A stretch of DNA of 50,228 nucleotides from Collinsella aerofaciens (GTDB taxonomy: Bacteria; Actinomycetota; Coriobacteriia; Coriobacteriales; Coriobacteriaceae), in contig NZ_JAQLDQ010000015.1 of NCBI RefSeq assembly GCF_028209395.1, forward strand, positions 1 through 50,228. The letters are read 5' to 3'. The translations under genes were made by a program, and so were the position numbers. The notes under the pieces were generated by a model. That model worked only from the letters and a program-made list of their open reading frames with translations, did not search any database and was not told the origin of the DNA. How positions within the stretch are numbered: position 1 is the first letter of the stretch; every line of letters starts with the position of its first letter. This document shows positions 7,377 to 15,921 of the stretch, piece by piece.

Positions 7377-8141
7377 ATGAAGCAATTGCTCATTCGTGCC
7401 GATGATATCGGTTATTCGTATGCCGTTAACCTGGGGATTGCCCGCAGTATCAATGAGGGCCTGGTGCGCTCGGCGGGACTTATGCCCAATATGCCCGAGG
7501 CCGAGCGTGGCTGGTCGCTCGTGGCGGATGCCGGCATTGCGGTGGGTCAGCATACCAACGTGTGCCTGGGCAAGCCGTGTGCCGACCCGGCGCTCATTCC
7601 GAGCATGCTCAACGAGAATGATGAGTTCCATAGCAGCCGTACCTTCCGCGATCATTTTAAGCGCGGCGAGGAGTTGATAGACTTCGACGAGGCCTGCATC
7701 GAGATCCGCGCGCAGCATGACCGCTTTGTCGAGATCGTGGGCCGCGAGCCCGATTACTTTGAGGCCCATGCCGTCATGAGCAAAAACCTTAACCGAGCGA
7801 TCTCGGCGGTTGCTCAGGAGCTGGGCCTTAAGGAGCAAAAGGCGAGCTTCGACCCCGCGGCTGTGGTGCATTGCGGAGATACTGATCTGCGCATGGTGAT
7901 GCGCTCGATGGAGCCGGGCTACGAGCCCAAAGAGGCAATCATGCAGACGGTTCGCGGGATGGTGGACGGCGAGACAGTCGTCTTTGTGTGCCATCCGGGT
8001 TATCTCGATCGTTTTATCCTGGAGAACAGCTCGCTCACGACCGATCGTACCAAGGAAGTCGATGCACTGATCGACCCCGAGCTTCGCGCTTGGCTCGAGT
8101 CTCAATCCGATCTTCGCCTGATCGACTACCGCGACCTGTAA
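7377..8141 (+). CDS. chbG: ChbG/YdjC-family carbohydrate deacetylase
   Basis: A 254-residue cytoplasmic deacetylase of the YdjC/ChbG family, which removes an acetyl group from chitobiose-type (N-acetylglucosamine) disaccharides, usually after PTS import. The metal site is visible as RADDIGYS (Asp-Asp near the N-terminus), His in GQHTNV and His in EAHAVMSKN; a late HPGYLD motif is also present. The ATG at 7377 is preceded by GGGGG; an ATG four codons upstream is possible. It follows the PTS EIIBC gene in the same direction, separated by a hairpin, so it probably acts on the sugar that permease imports. No glycosidase is in the cluster. Confidence 0.88.
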   Translation: MKQLLIRADDIGYSYAVNLGIARSINEGLVRSAGLMPNMPEAERGWSLVADAGIAVGQHTNVCLGKPCADPALIPSMLNENDEFHSSRTFRDHFKRGEELIDFDEACIEIRAQHDRFVEIVGREPDYFEAHAVMSKNLNRAISAVAQELGLKEQKASFDPAAVVHCGDTDLRMVMRSMEPGYEPKEAIMQTVRGMVDGETVVFVCHPGYLDRFILENSSLTTDRTKEVDALIDPELRAWLESQSDLRLIDYRDL

Positions 8142-8151
8142 GGACCCAAGT

Positions 8152-8182
8152 CACCACAAAGGGGACAGTCGCCTTTGTGGTG
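8152..8182. repeat. GGGGACAG-loop hairpin repeat
   Basis: Arms CACCACAAAGG and CCTTTGTGGTG (11 bp, perfect) enclose the loop GGACAGTCG. The GGGACAG core recurs in the hairpin at 22256-22290, suggesting a dispersed intergenic repeat family. Confidence 0.6.
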
Positions 8183-8187
8183 GTTCT

Positions 8188-8222
8188 GGCGCCGTTGCCA
8201 TTATGGCAGCGGCGCCTTTTTT
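8188..8222 (+). terminator. Intrinsic terminator after the deacetylase
   Basis: A 13-bp stem (GGCGCCGTTGCCA at 8188-8200 with TGGCAGCGGCGCC at 8204-8216, one G-U pair) is followed by TTTTTT. This is a textbook rho-independent terminator ending the antiterminator/PTS/deacetylase cluster. Confidence 0.88.
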
Positions 8223-8280
8223 GTCCGTGCGGCGCGGTAGAGTGTAGGCGGTTGAAATTTGCGTCCATCGAGGAGCTGCT

Positions 8281-10038
8281 ATGAACGAGATCAAGTGCCC
8301 GCATTGTGGCGAAGTTTTTAAGGTCGATGCGTCCGGCTATGCGGATATCGTCAAGCAGGTGCGCGATGCCGAGTTCTCGCGCGACCTGGATGAGCGCGTG
8401 AAGGCGGTCCAGCGCGAGGGCGAGCAGGCACTGGAGCTTGAGCGCTCGCGCTCGACGGCTGCTTTGCAAAAGGCAGAGTCTCAGCGCGACGCTCAGCTTG
8501 TCGAGCAGAAGAACGCTGCAGCTCAGCAGCTGGCACAAGAGGTTGCCAAGCGCGACGCTGAGCTTGCCGAGCTGCGCGCCAAGCTCGAAGGCGCTGCCGC
8601 AGAGCGCGAGAGTGCAAGTCAGCGCGCGGCGGTTGAGGCTCGTTCCGATGCTCAAAAGGAGAATGCCGAGCTTCAGCGCGAGATCGACAATTTACGTGCG
8701 CAGTTGGAGCGCAAAGATGATGAAGCCAGGCTTGCCGAGGCGGCGGCACGCAATGCTGCTCAAAACGACCTGTCCGCGCGCGACGCTCAGATTGCCGAGC
8801 TGCAGGCCAGGATCGCCGCGGCGGACAAGGCCCAGGAGATGGCGCTTGCCGCTGCCGCGGCAGAGTCGCAGCGTGAGCTCGATGCCGCTCGCAGCGAGGC
8901 CGAGCGCGCGCTTACTGACTATCGCGCGAAGGTGCAAGAGAAGTTTTCCGCCGCAAAGGCTCAGTCCGAGCAAGAGGCCGAGGGCCTGCGTGCCCAGCTG
9001 CGCGAGCAGGAACTGATGGCAAAAATGAACCTGTCAGAGGCGGTCGCCGCGGCGGAGCGAGAGCGCGATGAGGCACGTGCCAAACTGACGAGCGAGCTGG
9101 CGGTGCGCGATTCTCGCGAGGAGCAAGCCAAGGCGGCACACGAGCTCGAGCTTGCGCAGGCCAAGCGCGCGAGCGATGACCTGATTCGCTACAAGGATGA
9201 AGAGATTGAGCGCCTTAAGGACATGAAGGTTCGCCTGTCCACCAAGATGGTGGGCGAGTCGCTCGAGCAGCACTGCGAGACCGAGTTTAACCGTCTGCGC
9301 ATGACGGCGTTTCCCAATGCGTACTTCGAGAAAGATAACGATGCATCCGAGGGCACCAAGGGAGACTTCATTTTCCGTGAGCGCGACGCGAGCGGCAACG
9401 AGGTCATTTCGATTATGTTCGAGATGAAAAACGAGAACGACGAGACCGCGACCAAGCATAAAAACGAGGACTTCTTTAAGAAACTCGATCACGATCGTCG
9501 CCAGAAAGGCTGTGAGTACGCGGTGCTCTGCACGCTGCTCGAGCCCGAGAGCGAGCTTTACAACGCGGGAATCGTGGACGTGAGCTATCGCTACGAGAAG
9601 ATGTATGTGATCCGCCCGCAGTTCTTCATTCCCATCATTACGCTGCTACGCAATGCCGCCATGGGTTCGCTTCGCTATAAGCAGGAGCTGGCGGAGTACA
9701 AGCAGCAGAATATCGATGTCACGAACTTCGAAGCCAAGATGGAGAAGTTCAAGAACGATTTCGGCCGCAACTACGAGATCGCGAGCCGCAAGTTCCAAAC
9801 GGCAATCGATGAGATCGACAAGACGATTAGCCATCTGCAGAAAACCAAGGAGGCGTTGCTGTCCTCCGAGAACAATCTGCGCCTTGCCAACAAGAAAGCC
9901 GACGATCTTACCATTCGCAAGCTCACGTGGGGCAACAAGACCATGAAAGCAGCGTTTGACGAGGCGCGCGGGGCCGCGACAGAGACGAACGATGAGCCAG
10001 CCGAGGCGGATTCGTATGAGGTCGAGGATGCCGAGTAG
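8281..10038 (+). CDS. DUF2130 coiled-coil protein
   Basis: A 585-residue cytoplasmic protein of the DUF2130 family, function unknown. It starts with a short zinc-knuckle-like [11 protein letters not shown], continues with a very long Ala/Glu/Arg-rich coiled coil (about residues 30-330), and ends in the conserved globular region with [23 protein letters not shown] and FEMKNEND (about 330-470). The E-x-K arrangement in that region is reminiscent of restriction-endonuclease-like folds, as noted for some members, but I cannot confirm catalysis. The ATG at 8281 has GGAG upstream. It is a single-gene unit between two terminators. Confidence 0.85.
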   Translation: MNEIKCPHCGEVFKVDASGYADIVKQVRDAEFSRDLDERVKAVQREGEQALELERSRSTAALQKAESQRDAQLVEQKNAAAQQLAQEVAKRDAELAELRAKLEGAAAERESASQRAAVEARSDAQKENAELQREIDNLRAQLERKDDEARLAEAAARNAAQNDLSARDAQIAELQARIAAADKAQEMALAAAAAESQRELDAARSEAERALTDYRAKVQEKFSAAKAQSEQEAEGLRAQLREQELMAKMNLSEAVAAAERERDEARAKLTSELAVRDSREEQAKAAHELELAQAKRASDDLIRYKDEEIERLKDMKVRLSTKMVGESLEQHCETEFNRLRMTAFPNAYFEKDNDASEGTKGDFIFRERDASGNEVISIMFEMKNENDETATKHKNEDFFKKLDHDRRQKGCEYAVLCTLLEPESELYNAGIVDVSYRYEKMYVIRPQFFIPIITLLRNAAMGSLRYKQELAEYKQQNIDVTNFEAKMEKFKNDFGRNYEIASRKFQTAIDEIDKTISHLQKTKEALLSSENNLRLANKKADDLTIRKLTWGNKTMKAAFDEARGAATETNDEPAEADSYEVEDAE

Positions 10039-10055
10039 GGGATAGCGTATCGCGC

Positions 10056-10100
10056 AAAAAGCGGGGCCGCTGGCGATGTTGCCAGCGACCCCGCTTTGTT
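10056..10100. terminator. Bidirectional terminator between convergent genes
   Basis: Arms AAAGCGGGG (10058-10066) and CCCCGCTTT (10089-10097), with a further inner stem CGCTGGC/GCCAGCG, have an A-run on the left and a T-run on the right. It serves the DUF2130 gene on one strand and the helicase on the other. Confidence 0.85.
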
Positions 10101-10118
10101 TCGTCCCATTGCGCCCGG

Positions 10119-12800
10119 CTAGTCCTCGAGCAGGTCCTCGATAAAGCCGACACGGTAGTTCTTGAAGATTACCTCGCCGCCGTCTTGCGTGGCGTCCAGA
10201 TCGACATCGCCCATGATGCCAAAATCGTGGTCGCCATCCTCGTCAGCAAAGATCTGGTGCACGTGCCATACGTGCGCGGTCTTCTCGTCGGACTCGTCGA
10301 TGGAAAACATCGCGGCGCTGCGGGCATCTCCGTCGGTGAGGATTTCCTCGTGCTGCTCGTGGTAAGCGTCGAGTGCTTTTTGCCAGCGGATCTCGCTCAT
10401 GCCCCAGTCGTCGTCGAGCTCGCCCAGGTCGCGAACGTGCTCGCGGGCGGCAAGGGTCACGCGGCGGAAGAGCGCGTTGCGCACCAACAGCGTGCAGCCG
10501 CGGCGGTCCGCCACGACCTCGTCGATGCCCTGCGGCGGCGCAGCATCGAGGGCTGCCGGGTTGCCGGCGTTCTCCCACTCGTCCACCAGGCTCGAGTCCA
10601 CCGAGCGCACCACAAAGCCGAGCCACGAGATAATGTCGCGCAGACGCTCGTCGCGCTTCTCGATGGGCACGGTGCGGTCGAGCGAACGGTAGGCCTCTGC
10701 CAGGTAACGCAGCAAAATGCCCTCGGAACGGGCGATGCCGAGCTTTTGAATGTAACCCTTAAAATCGCTCGCGCTTTCCAGCATATCGCGCAGGACGCTT
10801 TTGGGAGAGAGCTGGTAGTCGTTTGCCCAGGGCACTTCCTGGCAGTACTTGTCGAAGGCGGCGTCGAGCAAGTCCTCGAGCGGTTTTTCGTAGGTGACAT
10901 CCTGGATGCGCTCCAGGCGTTCCTCATATTCGACGCCGTCAGCCTTCATTTCGGCCATCGCGCGGTCGCGCGCTGCGCGCTCCTGAGCGCGCAGCACCTG
11001 CTTGGGATCCTCGAGCGTTGCCTCGACCATCGAGATCAGGTCCATGGTATAGGTCTCGCTCTCGGGATCGAGCAGCTCCAACGCGGCAAGCAAAAACGGC
11101 GAGAGCGGCTGGTCGAGCGCAAAGTCCTCGGGCAGGTCGACCGTCAGTGCGTAGTCGATGTCCGGCGCGGCGTCAGCCGGAGCGTCGGGTGCGGGCGGCA
11201 CCTCGGTGCGCACGACGACGCCGGAATCGATGAGCGTGGCGAAGATCTCGTCGGCACGAATCTCGAGCTTAGCCTTTTCCTCGGGGGTCTGCAGGCTCGT
11301 CTCGATGAGGTCGTGTACGCGGGCTCGGGCATCGCCACCCTGCTCGACCACGCTAATCACCATGGAGTGCGTGATGCGCAGGCGCGGCTTGAGTGTCTCG
11401 GGCTGCGTCTCGATCAGGCGCTCGAACGTCTGCTTGTTCCAGGTGACAAAGCCCTCGGGGGCCTTCTTTTTTTTAATCTTGCGGAGCTTTTTGGGGTCGT
11501 CGCCCGCCTTGGCCATAAGCTTGGCATTCTCGATCTCGTGCTCGGGTGCCTCGGCGATGACCATGCCCTCGGTATCGAAGCCCGAGCGGCCGGCACGACC
11601 GGCAATCTGATGGAACTCGCGGGCGCGCAGACGACGCATCTTATAGCCATCGAACTTGGTGAGCGCGGTGAGCACCACGGTGTGGATGGGCACGTTGATA
11701 CCGACGCCGAGCGTATCGGTGCCGCAGATGACGGGTAGCAGGCCCTGCTGCGCCAAGCGCTCGACCAGCAGGCGGTAGCGCGGCAACATGCCAGCATGGT
11801 GCACGCCGACGCCGCATCCGAGCAAGCGCTTGAGGATTTTGCCGAAGGCCGTCGAGAAGCTCGTGCCCTTGGCCGCCTCCTTGATGGCCTCGCGCTGCTC
11901 CTTGTTGGCAATGCCAAAATTGGCGAGCGACTGTGCCGTCGCAAGTGCGGCATCCTGGCTAAAGTGCACGATATAGAGTGGGGCCTCGTCGCGGCGCATG
12001 GCGAGCTCGACCGTGCCCTCGAGGGAGGTCGTCACATAGTCGTAACTCAGCGGAACAGGACGCGGGGCGTCGACGACCAAGTCGCAAGCAGCGCCGGTGT
12101 GCTCCTCGAGTGAGGCGGCGATGGCAGTGACATCGCCGAGCGTGGCGCTCATGAGCATGAATTGCGTGTGAGGCAGGGTGAGCAGCGGCACCTGCCAGGC
12201 CCAACCGCGATCGGGGTCGGCAAAGTAGTGGAACTCGTCCATGGCGACGCAGCCAACATCGGCATCTTCGCCCTCGCGTAGTGCGTCGTTGGCGAGGATT
12301 TCTGCCGTACAGCAGATGACGGGCGCCTTGGTGTTGATATGCGTGTCGCCGGTGATCATACCGACGTTATCGCGGCCGAGCACCTGCACAAGGTCGAAAA
12401 ACTTCTCGCTGACCAGAGCCTTGATGGGGGCCGTGTAATAGCAGCGTTTGCCCTGTGCCATGCCCATAAAGAGCATGCCCAGCGCGACAAGCGACTTGCC
12501 CGATCCGGTCGGCGTGCCCAGAATGACGTGATCGCCGGCGGCTAGATCCATGAGGGCCTCTTCCTGGTGGTCCCACAGCTCAATACCGCGATCGCTCGTC
12601 CATTCAAAGAAGCGCTCGAAGGCCTGGTCGGGCGTGAGCCACGGTTCGGGCTCGCTGCCGTCCTCGGGCTCCCACCAGGTGGGGGAGAGCGCACCGAGTG
12701 AGCCGAATTCGGCTTCGGTTCCCGTGCCGCCCGAGAATGAACTGGCGGCTCCGGCACCGGGGACGGTGCTGGCGGCGATATCTGTCGTGGTCTGTGCCAT
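10119..12800 (-). CDS. Ski2-like superfamily II helicase with DUF3516-type C-terminus
   Basis: An 893-residue ATP-dependent helicase, probably acting on RNA. A low-complexity N-terminal tail (about 1-45) precedes the helicase core: Walker A GTPTGSGKS at 95-103, DEFH at 188-191, SAT motif III, and motif VI QIAGRAGRSGFDTEG. The Ski2/Mtr4-like core is followed by a long helical C-terminal half typical of actinobacterial helicases annotated with DUF3516. A basic KKLRKIKKKKAPEG stretch sits after the core. The start is the ATG at 12800. It is the last gene before the convergent terminator and lies downstream of an unusual inverted-repeat element. Confidence 0.9.
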   Translation of the reverse strand: MAQTTTDIAASTVPGAGAASSFSGGTGTEAEFGSLGALSPTWWEPEDGSEPEPWLTPDQAFERFFEWTSDRGIELWDHQEEALMDLAAGDHVILGTPTGSGKSLVALGMLFMGMAQGKRCYYTAPIKALVSEKFFDLVQVLGRDNVGMITGDTHINTKAPVICCTAEILANDALREGEDADVGCVAMDEFHYFADPDRGWAWQVPLLTLPHTQFMLMSATLGDVTAIAASLEEHTGAACDLVVDAPRPVPLSYDYVTTSLEGTVELAMRRDEAPLYIVHFSQDAALATAQSLANFGIANKEQREAIKEAAKGTSFSTAFGKILKRLLGCGVGVHHAGMLPRYRLLVERLAQQGLLPVICGTDTLGVGINVPIHTVVLTALTKFDGYKMRRLRAREFHQIAGRAGRSGFDTEGMVIAEAPEHEIENAKLMAKAGDDPKKLRKIKKKKAPEGFVTWNKQTFERLIETQPETLKPRLRITHSMVISVVEQGGDARARVHDLIETSLQTPEEKAKLEIRADEIFATLIDSGVVVRTEVPPAPDAPADAAPDIDYALTVDLPEDFALDQPLSPFLLAALELLDPESETYTMDLISMVEATLEDPKQVLRAQERAARDRAMAEMKADGVEYEERLERIQDVTYEKPLEDLLDAAFDKYCQEVPWANDYQLSPKSVLRDMLESASDFKGYIQKLGIARSEGILLRYLAEAYRSLDRTVPIEKRDERLRDIISWLGFVVRSVDSSLVDEWENAGNPAALDAAPPQGIDEVVADRRGCTLLVRNALFRRVTLAAREHVRDLGELDDDWGMSEIRWQKALDAYHEQHEEILTDGDARSAAMFSIDESDEKTAHVWHVHQIFADEDGDHDFGIMGDVDLDATQDGGEVIFKNYRVGFIEDLLED

Positions 12801-12923
12801 GTGTTTGCTTTCTCTCGCGATTGTCCGCCAACTATTATGGCGTAGCGTCGCATCGATGCGTTCGCAGGCAAGAAAATGCAGGAAATGGGCGTTCTGCCCA
12901 GCCGTTTAGTGTAGTCGCTAGCC

Positions 12924-13042
12924 AAGTGAGTAGACTTTTTGCGATATTGCGAGCACATGACTTTTGCGCAAGGGTTCTACCTGCGGTTTTATGTTTCGCT
13001 ATGCGGGCTGTGCCTGGCTATTGCAAAAAAGTCTACTCACTT
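12924..13042. repeat. 119-bp element bounded by 19-20-bp inverted repeats
   Basis: The arm at 12924-12942 (AAGTGAGTAGACTTTTTGC) and the arm at 13023-13042 are inverted copies that differ by one extra base in the T/A-run. Inner sequences also pair partly. It fills most of the 309-bp gap between the helicase and the TrmB-like gene (12801-13109), where no convincing gene is seen. Shape and size fit a miniature mobile element or a long RNA hairpin; a promoter function was not identified. Confidence 0.8.
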
Positions 13043-13109
13043 AGGTTTGAGGGCCGTTCGCTGGCGCCAATTTGCGCTTGTTTGCCGACGCCGCGACCAT
13101 CAGAAGCCC

Positions 13110-13949
13110 CTAGGACTCTTGCGGCAGGCGCTTCTTGCCTTTGCGGGCGCGGTTTCTAAAGTTCTCGACGGCCTCTTCCATGCCCAGAGGTACATAGGTG
13201 AGCTCATCGAGGTTTTCGGGCAGGTAGCAGGCAAGGCTTTGCTCCTGCGCGCGGCCCGCCGCGAGCTGTTCATTGCTGGGCTGCGCGCCGGGTGTGGCGC
13301 AAATGCCATAGACGACGGCACCCATCTCGCGCGTGCGGCATTCGTACTCGGTCTCGGGATGCTCGGGATGGTCGCGGCGGACGTCGTCGCTTACCCAAAG
13401 CGTGTCGTAGCCGGCCGCGGCAAACTGCCCCAGGGCGTAGTCGCGCAATGGCTTACTGTCGGTTCGCAGTGTGACGGTGGCGCCGGCTGAAAAGAGCGGG
13501 CGGTAGAGCATCAGATGGTCGACATGGACGAGTCGTTTTTTGGCGTACTTGGCCTTGGGCTGCGGCGTGGGAAAGTTAATGGTAATGGCATCGAGCTCGC
13601 CTGCGGCAAACAGCTGCGGCAGCGATGCGGCGCCTCGGGGCAGGACGAGTGCGTTGGACAGCTCCTGCTCGCAGATTTTCTGTGCGGCATAGGCGATGCA
13701 GATGGGCTCCTGGTCCATACCGATAAAGAGGGTGTTTGGCTCGTGGGCCGCGCGCTCTACAAGGTACGTTCCCTTGCCACAGCCAAGATCCAGGTGAAGG
13801 TGTTCGAAGGGCTTGCTGCCAACTGGCGCGCAAGCCTCGCGCCAATCTCCGGCATAGGCCTCGGGGTTCGTCTCAATCGCATCGGCGTAGCGCTCCAGGC
13901 GCTCCTCGAGCACAAAGTTCTTAGGCGTGCGAACGTGGACGGCTCCCAT
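13110..13949 (-). CDS. TrmB-like tRNA (guanine-N7)-methyltransferase, divergent
   Basis: A 279-residue SAM-dependent methyltransferase. The SAM motif LDLGCGKGTYLVERA is clear, and the overall order (FIGMDQEP acidic loop, then a proline-rich loop before AKKRL, then LRTD and TEYECRTR) matches TrmB, which makes m7G46 in tRNA. The usual SDPWPK catalytic loop here reads PTPQPK, so the conserved Asp and Trp are missing. A C-terminal extension of about 60 residues ends in a basic tail (RNRARKGKKRLPQES). The ATG at 13949 was used. Substrate may differ from classical TrmB; a housekeeping tRNA role is still the default reading. Confidence 0.72.
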   Translation of the reverse strand: MGAVHVRTPKNFVLEERLERYADAIETNPEAYAGDWREACAPVGSKPFEHLHLDLGCGKGTYLVERAAHEPNTLFIGMDQEPICIAYAAQKICEQELSNALVLPRGAASLPQLFAAGELDAITINFPTPQPKAKYAKKRLVHVDHLMLYRPLFSAGATVTLRTDSKPLRDYALGQFAAAGYDTLWVSDDVRRDHPEHPETEYECRTREMGAVVYGICATPGAQPSNEQLAAGRAQEQSLACYLPENLDELTYVPLGMEEAVENFRNRARKGKKRLPQES

Positions 13950-14067
13950 GAGGCTCCTTGATCATGAGTGTGGAACGCATGGCAGCACGTTCCATCAATG
14001 GGTTGAAAAGGGTGGGGCATAGCTTGCCCGAAAGTTGCGGTGCGGCTCGGCGGCAAGTCGCCGATGC

Positions 14068-14940
14068 CTACAGGCGCTTGAGAATCACGTAACGGTTGAG
14101 CTCGCCGCTGCGACCGTCGGCATGGAAGCGCTCAAGCTCGCGCACGGGGACCTCGCCGCTCTTGTAGAATGTGCGCACGCCGCGCACCAGGTCGGTGATC
14201 TGCTGATCGTCAAAGTGATGGCAATAGCGGTAGGCGTGGCGGTCGTTTTGCCAGCCAATGAGGTGGTCGCCGGCTTCAAACTGCGCGGAATCGTAACTTT
14301 CAAACGGCGGGGTGAGCTCGGCGCGGGCTTCGGCGCGAACGGCCTTGCGCGCCATGCGCTCGTCGTTCATAAACTCCCAAAAGCTGATGGCGATGATGCC
14401 GCCTGGGCGCGTCTGGCGCACCAGGGCGTCGAGCACGCGTACGCGGTACTCGCACGACGGCACGTGGTGCATAAAGCCAAAGCAGACCGAGATGTCGGCG
14501 AGCGGGGCGTCGAAAAGCACGTCGGGTGTCTCGGCGGGGTTGAGCTTCATGAGGGCATCGAGTACGTCGAGTTCCTGGAAGTGCAGGTTGGGAATGCGCA
14601 GGGCGTGACCGTGCGCATCGATAGCCAAATCCTGACACGAGTCAACACCATAGAACTCAAACGGGCAACTGGCGTCTGCCGAGGGGTTTGCGCCGTCGAC
14701 GCCCTTGGCGGAAAGTGCGCCGCCGGCGGCAAAGTTCTCGAATCGCATGTTGCCGCAGGCAAGATCGAAGACGCGGACGGGATGCTCGATCGTGGCGACG
14801 TCGAGCTGCTCGAGCGCTATGTCCATGGTGCGTACCCAGCCGGGCCACGGTGCCTGGCGCGTATCGGAGAAGGAGGCGGAGTGCTCGCGATAGAACGTAT
14901 TGTTGAGCTGAATGAGCGATGAGGCGAAATCGCGGTTCAC
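14068..14940 (-). CDS. Class I SAM-dependent methyltransferase
   Basis: A methyltransferase of about 290 residues with motif I VFDLACGNMRFENFA, an acidic motif YGVDS, and the post-motif region ISVCFGFMHHVPS typical of small-molecule or tRNA wobble methyltransferases. Its substrate is unknown. The GTG at 14940 is preferred because GGAGGGAG lies ten bases upstream. An alternative ATG at 14988, or an upstream frame containing CPRCG, would extend the protein but has a weaker ribosome site. It lies upstream of the TrmB-like gene on the same strand with a 118-bp gap containing a small 7-bp hairpin (13971-13994), and diverges from the XRE gene. Confidence 0.72.
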   Translation of the reverse strand: MNRDFASSLIQLNNTFYREHSASFSDTRQAPWPGWVRTMDIALEQLDVATIEHPVRVFDLACGNMRFENFAAGGALSAKGVDGANPSADASCPFEFYGVDSCQDLAIDAHGHALRIPNLHFQELDVLDALMKLNPAETPDVLFDAPLADISVCFGFMHHVPSCEYRVRVLDALVRQTRPGGIIAISFWEFMNDERMARKAVRAEARAELTPPFESYDSAQFEAGDHLIGWQNDRHAYRYCHHFDDQQITDLVRGVRTFYKSGEVPVRELERFHADGRSGELNRYVILKRL

Positions 14941-15207
14941 GGCGCGGAACTCCCTCCGTTGGCGGTGCGGAATAAACAGTACGACCATACTACCGTTAAC
15001 GCCGCAACGGGGACAACCGAGCTGCGGGTCATTGCTTTGTTTGGACACATTTCCGCAGCTCATATATGCCCGCAACCGCCGGTTGTCAAAAATCTCACTA
15101 GAATAGGTGGCATGCTTTTGGCGGTGGCGGATAGATTTTTAACTGTGCAAGGCGCCTTAAGAACAAAAACGGTCCGGCGGCACGGCTGGCATCGCATAGG
15201 AGGAACC

Positions 15208-15921
15208 ATGAATGTAGAAACTGCGCAGCGGCTCGCCGACCTTCGTCGCAGCAAGGGTTTTAGCCAAGAAGGGCTGGCGCGAAAGCTGGGGCTGTCGCGC
15301 CAGGCGGTCAGTAAATGGGAGCGTGCGGAGAGCTCGCCCGATACCGAGAACCTGATCTCGCTCGCAAAACTCTATGGCGTGAGTTTGGATGAGCTCCTTA
15401 ATCCGAGCGATGAGATCGAGGACGATATCGAGTTTGAGAACGAGGACCGCGCCCGTCAGCGCGAGGCCGAGGCAGCGGAGCGCGCCCGTACCCATGAGGC
15501 AGCGGCACGTGCTACCGAGGCGGCAACACAGGCGAGTGATGCCGCCGCCAAGGCGGCGCAAGCGGCAAGCTGGAGCGCGCAGGCCGCCAATGCCGCTACG
15601 GCGCAGGTGACGAGTGGCGGCGCAGCTGGCTCGACTCCGGTGAAAGGTCCGTTCCAGTCGTTTCCGTATTGGGCCGTGTGCTGGCTGCTGTTCTTTTTGC
15701 TGATGTTCCTGTTTGGTGGCTCCTTTGCCGCGCTGATCTTCTTTACAATCCCCATCTATCACTGGGTGGCGCGTGCGCTCGATGGCGATTGGGCACGCGG
15801 GGATATTCAGGTTGGTCCGGCGCCGGAGGCGGCTAAGGCTCAGGATGTTTCCGCTGCGGTTGATACTGACGTGGCTTCCTCGACCGCCGCTGAGCCGAGC
15901 GCCAAAGAAGGTGATGAATGA
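15208..15921 (+). CDS. XRE-family regulator with C-terminal membrane segment
   Basis: A 237-residue protein. Residues 5-60 are an XRE helix-turn-helix (RRSKGFSQEGLARKLGLSRQ, then AVSKWERAESSPD). It is followed by an acidic linker, an Ala-rich helical stretch (about 90-135) and two closely spaced hydrophobic segments at about 150-190 that could cross the membrane, then an Ala/acidic tail. A DNA-binding domain joined to a membrane anchor suggests a membrane-tethered regulator that senses the envelope. The ATG at 15208 follows AGGAGGAA; the reading frame runs upstream without a better start. Its stop overlaps the next gene by ATGA, so the two are translated together. Confidence 0.85.
   Translation: MNVETAQRLADLRRSKGFSQEGLARKLGLSRQAVSKWERAESSPDTENLISLAKLYGVSLDELLNPSDEIEDDIEFENEDRARQREAEAAERARTHEAAARATEAATQASDAAAKAAQAASWSAQAANAATAQVTSGGAAGSTPVKGPFQSFPYWAVCWLLFFLLMFLFGGSFAALIFFTIPIYHWVARALDGDWARGDIQVGPAPEAAKAQDVSAAVDTDVASSTAAEPSAKEGDE

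Noticed and set aside
10185..11738. 517-codon plus-strand open frame opposite the Ski2-like helicase
   Set aside because: It is antisense to clear helicase motifs on the minus strand and has no ribosome site or domain of its own.
14941..15075. N-terminal extension of the second methyltransferase containing a CPRCG motif
   Set aside because: The GTG at 14940 has a far better ribosome site. A single CxxC without a partner pair does not make a zinc ribbon.
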